Source: Talpa occidentalis
Lineage: Eukaryota > Chordata > Mammalia > Eulipotyphla > Talpidae
Reading direction: 5' to 3'
NCBI RefSeq assembly: GCF_014898055.3
Contig: NW_023602073.1
Span: forward strand, 18,647,784 to 18,711,783
Length of the DNA: 64,000 nucleotides
A model generated the notes under the pieces. The model saw only the letters and a list, made by a program, of their open reading frames with translations. It was not told the DNA's origin and did not search any database. The first letter of the stretch is position 1. Each line of letters starts with the position of its first letter. This document shows, in pieces, positions 1 to 9,900 of this stretch. The position numbers and the translations under genes were made by a program.

Positions 1-327
1 CAGATCTGAAGAGCAGTCAAGCTGTCCCCCTAAATAAAATACAGTACTGTAAACCCAAAAAAAGTTTCTAAGATCTGTTAGATACAGTGGTGAATAAAAA
101 TGAATTGACAATTTACATGAGAAAGTCCAAGTAGAAGACAATTTAAAAAAAAATGCATTTCATTAATAATCACAGATACATTGATGAGATTCTATTAGAA
201 TGATGAGATTCTATTTTGTCCTCTAAACTTGCAAAGTTTTTAATTATAACCAGTTTTGACAAGGTTAACGTAGAAGTGTCTCATATCTTGCTGATAGCAG
301 TATAAACAGCTATAAGAAGTATAACTA

Positions 328-597
328 GGGCCTCCCTGGTGGCGCAAGGGGTTAAGCACAGCACTATGAAGTTATCGGGAAGCCTCTGCAGCACAAGTTC
401 GATCCCCAGCCAGCCAGGGAGCAAGCCATATCGCACAGAAGACACTTCTGACTTGCCCACTGCTCTCCTCAGCAGTGATTTTCAGCCAGTCTGCCTATTC
501 TGCTCTCCACTTATCTCTGGTGAATCCTCTCACCTCCCCGCACCTATGGCCTGTACCCCAGTTCTTGTATGCATAAATAAATAAATCTTTAAAAATA
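328..597 (+). repeat. tRNA-derived SINE
   Basis: Full-length member of the dominant SINE family: tRNA-like head with A box (TGGCGCAAGGGG) and B box (AGTTCGATCCC), CT-rich body, TGCATAAATAAATAAATC tail. Near-matching target duplications (AGAAGTATAACTA / AGAAGTGTAACTA) flank it. Its duplicate lies at 14585-14856. Confidence 0.9.
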
Positions 598-1204
598 AAG
601 AAGTGTAACTAGGTAAGGAATAGGGCATTTTGCAGTATATAAAATGTTCATATCTTTTGGTACAGGAATCCTACTTCTGGGAATTTTTTTAGGAAGATTA
701 TCTAAGAACAGGGGAGTTGTTAGGCAGGTTTTTGCAGCATTACATATAGTTGTGAAGACATTCTAACATTGCCATGATAGAATAATAAAACAAATCATAG
801 ACTATCCACTTTATTATATAGTGCACAAGTATTAAAAATTGTAATTGTAAAAACCAACAATATTGAAAATGTTAATATATATTTTTTAACTCTAAAAATT
901 TTATTAGTATTATGGTTATAACTGGAAAATATTGTGGATAGCTATGGACCTAGGTTGATGAGAACATGAAAAATGAAAGTCATTGGATTTGGAAGGGATG
1001 CCGTGTGTGGTGGTTAAGGCTAAGGCTTAGGACTCAGATCAACTTGAGTTAAAATCCTGACTTCATTTCTTATTAACCGTGAGCAACCTCTGCTTCCCAT
1101 ATGGACAAGACAGTGCTTACTAATCCCATTGAATGGTTGGGAGGACGACATGATGTAGTGCAGGTGAGAGGCAAGGCGGGTACTTGATGGATGTCAGCTT
1201 TTAC

Positions 1205-2165
1205 TCTTGGCATTTCCCAATTTTCTCCTTGTAATCAGTTTCTAGTTTCATACCATCGTGGTCAAAAAAGATACTTGCTATGACTTCAGTCTTCTTTAAT
1301 TTATTAAGACTTGTTTTGTGACCTAAGGTATGACCCATCCTGGAGAATGTGCTATGCATACTTGAGAAGATTGTATATTCTATTGCTTTCAGATGGAATG
1401 TTCTGGATATAGAACATTAAGTCTACCTGGTCTAATGTATTGCTTAAGGCCAATGTTTTCATATTGATTTGCTGTCTAGATGTTCTACCCATTGACCACG
1501 ATGGTATATTCAAGTCCCTCACTGTTATTTCTCCTTTTAGGTCTATTAATGCATACTTTATATACTTAGACGCTCCTATGTTGAATGAATATTTACAAAT
1601 GTTTGTCTCTTGTGGATTGACCCCTTTACCATCCAGTACCCTACTTTGTCTCTTATTACAGACTTTGTTTTAAAGTCTATTTTTTCTGAAATAACTAGAG
1701 CTATCCCAGTTTGGGTTTTTGGTTTTTTTTTTTTGTGGGGGGCGGGGGCTTTCATTTACATGGAATATCTTTTTTCAATCCTTCACTTTCACTCTTTACA
1801 TCTGAAGCAAATATGTTATAGGCAGCATAAAGGAGGATCTTGGTTTTTATCCACTGAGTCTCTCTCTCTGTCTTTTGATTGGATAATTTAGTCCATTCAC
1901 ATTCAGAGTAATTATCTATAGTGTGTACTTATGGCCATTTTATTACTTGTTTTCTGGCTGTTTTTTAAACTCCATACTAACTTTATAAATGATTAATCCA
2001 CTTTACTGTATTTTTACAGTGAGATTTATTCTTTCTTGTTGCTAATTAGCACCTTTTCTATTCAGTTTAAAGAAGTCCCTTTATCATTTCTTCTTAGGCT
2101 GGTTTAGCGATGATGAACTTCTTTAACTTTTGCTTCTCTGGAAAAGTCTATCCTTCAATTCCAAA
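1205..2165 (-). mobile_element. Old LINE-1 fragment, antisense
   Basis: The minus strand resembles the L1 endonuclease/ORF1-ORF2 junction region. Phrases such as 'tttcataccatcgtggtcaaaa' and 'tttgattggataatttagtcc' are diverged equivalents of the younger L1 at 21860-22520. There is no long ORF, so it is an old fragment. It lies in the duplicated block, with its copy at about 15460-16440. Confidence 0.75.
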
Positions 2166-2759
2166 GCTTACTTTCTCACAACAACCCTTTGAGGTATTTA
2201 CAATGATCAAAACCCATTAAACTAAGTTTAAAAACTGGCCAGCTTATTGTATGTAAATAAATACTTTAAAGCAACACACCTTCAGTGGCTCTTACAATGA
2301 AACTAACAGCTCAACAAAATCCCACCATCTGTCCTGCCCGTGCTCAGTCTACAGCTTGTCCCGCTGACTTTTTCTGCTTGGATGCAGTGACACTTCTTTC
2401 AGCCCATCACAGACACCAGCACCTGTGTGCATGCTCTTCCCTCTGCGAGAACCTTCTTCCCAGCCCTCTTTTTCTAGCTCACCTTACCTGCCCTGCAGAT
2501 CTCATTTCAGTTGTACCCTCCTTGGGAAGAAGCTCTGATTAAAACCCCTTTCATTCTCATATTATCACAGACCTGTCTTGGATCATTGTTGCATTTATTT
2601 GTGTGTTTTTAGATCAATGTCAAGCACATTTGTCAGCCTGTAAATGAGGGCAGGAACTATACATTTTTCCAGTGCTTGCCATAGAGCCTGGCACATAGCA
2701 AATATTCAGTAATCATAGAGTGAATACACATTCACCTGTTCCATTGATATTATTTACAG

Positions 2760-2862
2760 GAAATGGTGATTATTACAGTAGTGGAAATGATCTGAGTAAT
2801 TTCACCGACATTCCCCCTGGTGGAGTAGAACAGAAAGCTAAAGATAGTGTCATTTTACTGAG
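2760..2862 (+). pseudogene. ECI2: Duplicate copy of ECI2 exon 6
   Basis: This is a 103-bp exon with a TTTACAG acceptor and a GAG|GTAAGT donor, matching 17035-17137. Two codons differ from the downstream copy: Ser instead of Cys in the DYY-x-SGNDL motif, and Val instead of Ala in the DS-x-ILL stretch. From memory, mammalian ECI2 has Cys and Ala there, so this copy carries the derived residues. It is probably the other haplotype of exon 6. I call it pseudogene only because it is separated from the rest of the gene. Confidence 0.8.
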
Positions 2863-2952
2863 GTAAGTGGGACATTGTTCTGATACCAGAGGGCTCTTCC
2901 CTAGTCATCAAAGTGGTGTTGAGTTGAGCAAAAGTGAAATAAAAAGGTCTAT

Positions 2953-3219
2953 GGGGCCTCCCTGGTGGCTCAAGGGGTTAAGTCTCAGCACTTTGAAGCT
3001 ATCCGTAGTACAAGTTCTATCCCCAGCCAGGGAGGTGACCCACCCATGGAGCAGCAGACCTCTCCTGTCTCCCCACTGCTCCCCTCAGCAGTGTATTTCA
3101 GTGGATCTGCCTGTTCTGATCCCCACTCTGTCTCTGGTGAATCCTCTCACCCCCGCAACTCTAGCCTGTACCCCAGCTCTTCTGTGCATAAATAAAAAAT
3201 AAATCTTTTAAATAAATAA
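2953..3219 (+). repeat. tRNA-derived SINE
   Basis: Full-length copy of the family, starting GGGCCTCCCTGGTGGCTCAAGG and ending in an AAATAAA-rich tail. It is duplicated at 17229-17494. Confidence 0.88.
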
Positions 3220-3842
3220 AATACTTCTATGGCAGTGTAATAGGGGTGAATTTGGACAGTGTTTTTCTCCAAACTGTATCAGTAGGTGGACACTCACTGT
3301 ATTACTTTAATTTCTTTTACCTGCTCCTCTGCGTGAGATGTAAATGGAAGGCTAAGAGGAGACTGTAGGGTAAGAAAATCCTCTCCTGTTGAGGCGGAGG
3401 AGGTCAGCAAAGTCTCCTCCAGCAGAGGAATGCTTGGCTTCCTCAGTGGCTGGTGACAGGAGACTTGAAGCTATCTCATAAACATGGAGACTGAAGGTCC
3501 CACTTCTTTTCGTTTATCTGCTGGGTCTCTAATTCCCACTGAGCTGTGACACGCAGCATCTTAATCCCTCAGTGTCACTGGACTGTTCAGAACAGAGCCA
3601 GATCTGAACAGAGTCAAACTACAGGACTCCCTGTGGCTCCTCCCAAGTGCCATAGAGAGCTGACTCTCATCTGTTATGGGATTACCTTTGGAAATAGAAA
3701 TGAATCATTAACACTTATATTTAAGGGGGCAGGTGGAGCAGCCAGAGGGTGGGAGGGTGTGCAGACACCCTAGCCAAGACCAGAGTGCATTATTTCTACT
3801 TGCCTGCTCAGCCATGTGTGCTTTTTTATTTCCATTCTGCAG

Positions 3843-3877
3843 GGACTTTGTAAGCTGCTTTATAGATTTTCCTAAGC
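3843..3877 (+). pseudogene. ECI2: Truncated duplicate of ECI2 exon 7
   Basis: After a CTGCAG acceptor, the first 35 bases match ECI2 exon 7 at 18117. The sequence then runs into Ns. The break inside a coding exon at a gap marks a contig end, not a biological boundary. Confidence 0.85.
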
Positions 3878-3977
3878 NNNNNNNNNNNNNNNNNNNNNNN
3901 NNNNNNNNNNNNNNNNNNNNNNNNNNNNNNNNNNNNNNNNNNNNNNNNNNNNNNNNNNNNNNNNNNNNNNNNNNNNN
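3878..3977. other. Assembly gap (100 Ns)
   Basis: A run of exactly 100 N, the usual placeholder for a gap of unknown size. Everything to the left duplicates sequence 14 kb to the right, so the join is suspect. Confidence 0.99.
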
Positions 3978-5822
3978 TCAGACAGGTAGGGGGAAGAGGG
4001 GTTGGAGGTGGCAGGATGTAGAGATATTTTAGAAGACAGAAGACTTGGCAACCTATAGAAATGAATCAGAGTCCAGGATGCTCCGGTGCCCAGTTAGCAT
4101 TGCCAATAGACAAAAGGTGCTAGAATAGTTCCTTATGACCTTATATGAGACTTTTTAATTGTTGTAATTACAGTACTTGATGGTTTAAATCTCAGAAATA
4201 AAAATAATCACTGTGACTATCAAGAGAGCCACAAATGGTAGATTCTACTCTGTGATCTTAACAAATAAGCATTTAGCCCTCATTGAGCAGCAGGGAAACA
4301 CTCCTGGCAACTTGTGACAACTCAGGAGGTCTGGGATTCTCTGCGGAGCCACATGAACAATCCTAGACAGAGCCTTCCCCTACATTCAGTACTCAAGAAG
4401 AGATCTAACCCGATTGGATATCGCCTTCCAAAACCCTCATGAGCACAAGGGAACCTGATTATACAACATAGTGGAGATTAGGTGAGATGTTGACTGGTTT
4501 CCTGGCTTCTCCCTCTTATCTAGAAGCCTCACACTCTGAGGCTCCAGCGGGAGTACAGGACTGCACAGAGAACTGGAGAAGCAGACACAGGAGTTCTATC
4601 TTTGGTGGCTCTCCCACACCCCACACAGAACGCAGACCCCTTTGTGGGCCCAGTGCTCTCACACGCAGGCAGGGCATCTCACCGCTCACATCATTCCTGA
4701 GAACTAGTGTCCTCACCCACAAGGCCATGCCAGCCATGATTAAATGGGGTGCCTGGACTCCTGCCAACGCTTTAGTAGGCCAAAGGTGGAGCCAGGAAGA
4801 ACTGTTTTCTCAAGGACCCCCTCCTCCAATGTGAGTTTACAATGGGCCCTGGGAAAATGACAGCTGGTGGAAATACAAGTGATTTATTCAGCAGTAAAAA
4901 CTGTGCCCAGAGGCACAGGCTATTGCTTTGTAGGATATCAGCCAGTTTTATATCTAAACTTGTACTCTAACCCAGCACTGTTTTTCTATGACTACATAAA
5001 CCAGTCGTGCAAATTTGTTTTTACCAGAGATTCTGCTAGTTCCCTAGTTAATGGCTGATATAAATCCTTGACACATGCTCCTTTTTTATTTCTCAATATA
5101 GACTGATAGCTAATGTCCCACACCCCCAGTTTTCACTTGTGTTATAGTTCACTTGCATTTCTGTGATATATTGTCTCACAATCCACATTGCTGTCCAGCA
5201 GGGGACTTTTAAAAAACATTGATATTTCTGGGATATTTCCTGGCTCTGCATTTTCTGACAAGCACATTTCATGGCCTCCTGGGTCCTCCTCTGGCCTGGC
5301 AGAGGGTCAGGGTCTTGACTCAGGTCAGCTTACCAACCACCCCGGGGTAATATGTGAGGAAGGTTTTACAATACCCACTGCCTGTCCTCTCTGGCCTTCA
5401 GTCTTGCCCCCACCCACACTATGACCCAGACTGACTGACCCAGCACCAGCAGCAATGGGCGACCAGGACGAAGACTCAGTCAATGGGACTGAGACGCTGG
5501 GCGCTGAGTTGAACCAAGACTGACCACTTGCCCATCTGTGGTCTTTGCACAAGTCACCTCACGAGTCTTTCTGGACCTCAGTTTCCGCATTAAACAAATG
5601 GGGCTGACCGTCTTCCCTACAGGGTTGCTCAAAGAACCACAGCCGGGAACATCACAGGGAGCCCCAAGTGTCCACCTCAGTAAACACCCACGGTCCCAGG
5701 CTTCTTGGACACGCGCCTTGACACCGGTTTAGTGATAGTTTCGGTTCTGGTTCTCCTGGAACGGGCGAGGGGAGAGCCCAAAGGCTCCACCAAGACATAA
5801 GAATTCAAAAATATCCACAGAT
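3978..5822. other. Upstream flank, no gene recognised
   Basis: The ORFs here are short, lack splice context and match no family I know. The stretch 4480-4860 has an LTR-like texture but no definable ends. I see nothing I can name. Confidence 0.5.
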
Positions 5823-6104
5823 GGGCCCCCTGATGGCACAAGGGTTAAATACCGCACTATGGGCAATCTAAGACCTCGGCAGCATGAGTTCGATCCCTGG
5901 CCGGCGTCGGAGCAACCCACGTGGCGAGCAGACCTCTCCTGTCTCCCCACTGCTCCCCTCAGCAGTGTGTTTCAGTAGATCTGCCTGTTCTGCTCCCCAC
6001 TCTGTCTCTGGTGAATCCCCTCACCCTCCCGCGCATCTGGCCTGTACCCGGTTCTTGTATAAATAAAAATACATCTTTAAAAAAAAAATATATATATATA
6101 TATG
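5823..6104 (+). repeat. tRNA-derived SINE with (TA)n tail
   Basis: SINE with a slightly diverged head (GGGCCCCCTGATGGCACAAGGG), an A-rich tail and a (TA)n run. The flanks TATCCACAGATG and TATCTCCACAGATG are target duplications. It sits just before the ECI2 CpG island. Confidence 0.85.
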
Positions 6105-6119
6105 TATCTCCACAGATGG

Positions 6120-6960
6120 CGACTGACGGGGAAAGATGGGCTGCAAACACCTGAGGCACCTGCGGCAGATGTTGACCACACCCTCCACAGCTGGCCCTCT
6201 CGCCTGGAACGCCCGGGCTGGGCCTCCGGAGCTGGAGGTTGGGTCTCGGGAGCACCGCGGGCGGGACCCCGCTCAGGGCGCCCGGAGCCCGGCAGCCCCG
6301 GGTGCGAGGAATTCCGGCGTCCGAGACGCGCCGCCGCCTTCCCGCCGCTCGGGAGGCGCCCGCAGCGCCGCGGGGCCCAGTCAGCGTCGCAGCTGCCAGA
6401 CACGGGGTGCGCCCTGCGGCCGCCAGAGGCCACGCGCCCCGCCCGCCGCGCCGCGCCCCTTGTCCTCTCTGACCTATGGTCCCCAGGCCACGGCCCGGGC
6501 CCGCCCCGTTCCGTTTCGGCCTATGGCGTCCCCGCTCCCCCGCCTCTCGCCCCCTCCGCGGCCGACCCCACCCTCCGGGGCACGTAGGGCCCGAGGCCCC
6601 GCCCACGCGCCGAGACGCTATGGCTGGCGCGGCGGGGGCGGCTGGCGCGGCGCTGGAGTTGGGGCGCGTTGCGCAGGTGAGCGCGGGCCCGGGGTCCAAG
6701 GTCGCCCGCGGGGCGCCGCCGTCCCGGCCGTCTTCCCGCCATGTCGTCCCCGCCGGCCGCGGACTCTCCTCTCAGGGGCCCCGCGGGGGGCGGCGCCCGG
6801 TGTCCTTCGCTGAGGGGCGCCTCCTCGGCCCGGCCTCCGCGGCCGCCCCCGCGGCGCGCGCGGCGTTCGCGAACGGAGCCCGAGCGTTCGGGCCCTTTGG
6901 CGCCGGGTGGGTTCGCTTGTGCGCTTCTTGGGGAAGGCATCAGTTATGGAGTGTTAGATG
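6120..6960. promoter_or_regulatory. CpG island promoter of ECI2
   Basis: Very GC- and CpG-dense sequence in an otherwise AT-rich region, with GC-box-like runs and no TATA box. It contains the first coding exon of ECI2. This is typical of a housekeeping metabolic gene promoter. The transcription start was not determined. Confidence 0.85.
6620..6676 (+). CDS. ECI2: ECI2 exon 1 (leader)
   Basis: The ATG at 6620 has G at -3 and G at +4 and encodes 19 residues ending RVAQ before a CAG|GTGAGC donor in phase 0. Human exon 1 as I recall it also ends in Q at the same phase. The sequence is Ala/Gly-rich and unlike the human leader. An in-frame ATG at 6476 would add 48 residues rich in Arg and Pro, more like a mitochondrial presequence, but in a weak Kozak context. 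The start is therefore uncertain. Confidence 0.6.
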
Positions 6961-9900
6961 AAGGGGTCCAAAGTCTGAAGCCCCAAACGAGACTGTGCGC
7001 TGGGAACGAGCAGCCCCGGGACGTGGTGGCGACTTTCCGGGTGTTGTGTGTCTAGCGGTCGTGCTGTGTCATATAAAAACTAAGTTTTTTATATGTTTGC
7101 ACCAGGTTTTGTGGGACCCGGCACTTTAAGGCATTAACGTTTTTCCTTTTGTTTTCTGCTTGGGACTGGCCAAGGGCGAAATTCACGTAAGAGGCAGATT
7201 TTCCACTGGATAATTTAATCGAAAAGTTTTTGAAAGACTGAAAATTGTCGAATTACACACTGGTCATTTCAAGATTGCTGTAGCGTTCATCATGCTCTGA
7301 AATTTGCCTGAGTGCAGTAGCGGTGATATATTTATTAGATTTAGGCTTTATTTCTAACTATTTCAATCTCGGATGCCTTTAAACGTTATGATTCAGGGTC
7401 GTCGTCGTGAACACTCATTTTTTCCTTGTGGCTTCAGTTGAACTTTCCCTGCCCCCTCTGCTTACTGTGTGTGCTTAAAAACTTAGCTGGACCTTGTTTC
7501 TGCTCTGTTGCTGCCTGGCTGGTTTAACATCCTGTGGGAGCAGGGGCTATTCTGCTCAGCCCAACTTCAAGGCGTCCACAGCAGGTACATTTCCCGGTCC
7601 TGCCCTCACCCCCCAGCACCCCCCCCCCCGCTCCCGGCCCCCATTGGTCCCAATCCCAAGAAAGAAGGGGTTCTCTGTCTGTAAGCCCTGCAACTGCTCA
7701 CCTGTCCTTTTGAGCACTTCCTGTATCTTCACCCCTTCTCCCACCTGTGTGGAATGTTGGGGCACACGTTTTGCTGAGTAGAGAGCATAGAATTGACTGT
7801 TAAGAATTTATACTTGGATCAATTTGCAGCAACATGGATGGCACTGGAAGGGATCATGCTCAGCGAAATAAGCCAAAAGAAAAAGAAAAATACCGGATGG
7901 TCTCACTCATAGCAGGAATCTAGAAAACTTAAGGGACAGGAAAATGAATATAAGAAAGTGAAAATCAAAATCAACAAAAAACTATGAACCAGAGACACTT
8001 TTTGGGGGGTGGGGGGCGGGAGGGGAAGGATTGGGGTCAGAGGCGTTTGCAATTGTATGGGGGAATATAAAAATAAAATTTAATATTTAAAAAAAAAAAA
8101 AAAAAAAGAATTTATACTTGGGGTTAAGCAACACACTAGGAAGCAATGTGCAGCCTCTGCAGCATGAGTTCCATCCCTGGCAGGCCAGGGAACTACCCAC
8201 ATGGCACAGCAGACTTCTCCTGTCTTACCTGCTGCTCCCTCACCAGTGTTTTCTGCCGATCTGGCTGTTCTGCTCCCCACTCTGTCTCTGGTGAATCCTC
8301 TCACCCCCCGCATCTCTGGCCTGTATCCCAGCTCTTGTATGCATAATAAATAAATCTTAAAAAAAAAAAAACTTAAAAAAAAAGAATTTATACTTTGTTA
8401 ATAGGTGAATGCTAAGGCTGTTCTGGACCTTGAGGCACAATTGACTTAAATTCTTTCTGTGCATTTCACTCCCTTAGTCTCTATCTCATGCATATTTCTA
8501 ACTGTGCTTTTCAAGCAGATAGAAGAATTTTGCTTCTGGCAAAATTTGCACCTGCTTTTATCTGTATTAGAGTTGCTCCAAATACCATGTTGGATTGTCA
8601 TTGGAAAATTGCTCCAGTTGTCCTCTGCTGTTTTCTGGGAATCATCTTGGCAACCTCAAACCATTTGCAGCCAGCTTGGGGGGAGCAGCAGGGCAAGTTT
8701 AGAGAAGATATTTAGAGAGGAACACAGCATTTGGTTGTGCAAGGACGGAACAGTGACAAACCAGTCTGCCTGTTTGCAGTCCTGTGCAGGTCACCTGTTC
8801 CCAGGCATTCCCGCTGCACATGAGTGGAACAGCAATGAGAGCCAGTCAGGTGGACTTTGAAAATGCAATGAATCAGGTGAAGCTTTTAAAGAAGATCCAG
8901 GAAATGAAGTGAAGCTAAAACTCTATGCACTCTATAAGCAGGTAAGTGTCTGAGGCCTAATAGAATTTAAAGACCTTTTGAGCAGATGGCTTCTCAAATA
9001 GTTATGCTGGGTGCTTAAAATCCGACTTGAATATTTTTAGGTTTGTGTTGCTGCCTTTCCTCTGAAGTGTCTCCAGGAGCATTTCGGTACATTAGACTTT
9101 GAAATACACTTGTCTCCCCTTTCTCAAAAGCGCCTTCTGCCACGTCTTCAGGAGCTGTGTGACACAGCTGTGTATTTATCATGTCAGTGCTACTTCACCT
9201 ATGTGTGTTATTGTGGGCTTTGTGTGTTACTTGGTATGACAGGTAGGAATAGTCTGTTCATGCCCAGAAATGTTTCTGTATAAATGAAAGGTAATTATCT
9301 TTTTGCTTTATACCATTTTGGCTTATGAAAGTTTTCAGAGGAACACCACTTTTGGATAAAAGGGGAAACCTGTACTGCTAAGACAAAAAAGTAATCCCCC
9401 AGGATCACTCCAGAGTAAAAGATTTAAAAGATATCCCAACCAAATATGTAGAACTTGCTGAGTGCTGATTAGAATAAATGGAGACTTTTTCAGACAATTG
9501 GGGAAATTTGGACATGGAATATTGGATGATCCCAAGGAGGAGTTAGTGCTGACAGTGTCATGTTTTCATAAGAAAATGTTGATTTTTCTTAGCAACAATG
9601 CGTACTAAATATGCTGAGGCAAACTAGAATGGTGTTTGGGAATCACTAAGATAATTGAACAAAAAAAGAAGAGGATGGGTGAAGCAACAATGGCCAAAAA
9701 AAAAAAGTTGTTAATCATGGCTGATGAGTACGGAAAATCCTTTATATTAGTCTGCTTTTGCTATGTCTGAAAATTTTTTGTAACAAAAATTTTAAAACTT
9801 AAATTTTAAACTTCCAACGTCCATAAATTTCCCTTGTGAGGTCAGTTCTTCTGGGCTCCTGTGTGCTTTCTCTCTATTCCTGTGATTGGTATGAGTCTCT

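Larger units (their letters stand above)
1..3877. repeat. Near-identical copy of 14258-18152 ending at assembly gap
   Basis: This block matches 14258-18152 base for base apart from scattered substitutions and short indels (for example one T fewer near 509 and CCATTCTGCAG versus CCATTTCTGCAG before the last exon). It carries the same SINEs, the same antisense L1 fragment, and copies of ECI2 exon 6 and the start of exon 7. It ends inside exon 7 exactly where the N run starts. An unmerged allele or misplaced contig end explains this best. A true tandem duplication cannot be excluded from sequence alone. Confidence 0.93.

Noticed and set aside
339..584. Plus-strand ORFs of 60-110 codons with a Ser/Pro/Leu-rich 'SSIPSQPG...' product, recurring across the window
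   Set aside because: These are all readings of the SINE body; the same peptide pattern appears at every full-length SINE copy.
5959..6961. Several long overlapping ORFs on both strands in the ECI2 CpG island
   Set aside because: GC-rich DNA lacks stop codons, so frames stay open by chance; only the frame leading to the exon 1 donor has support.
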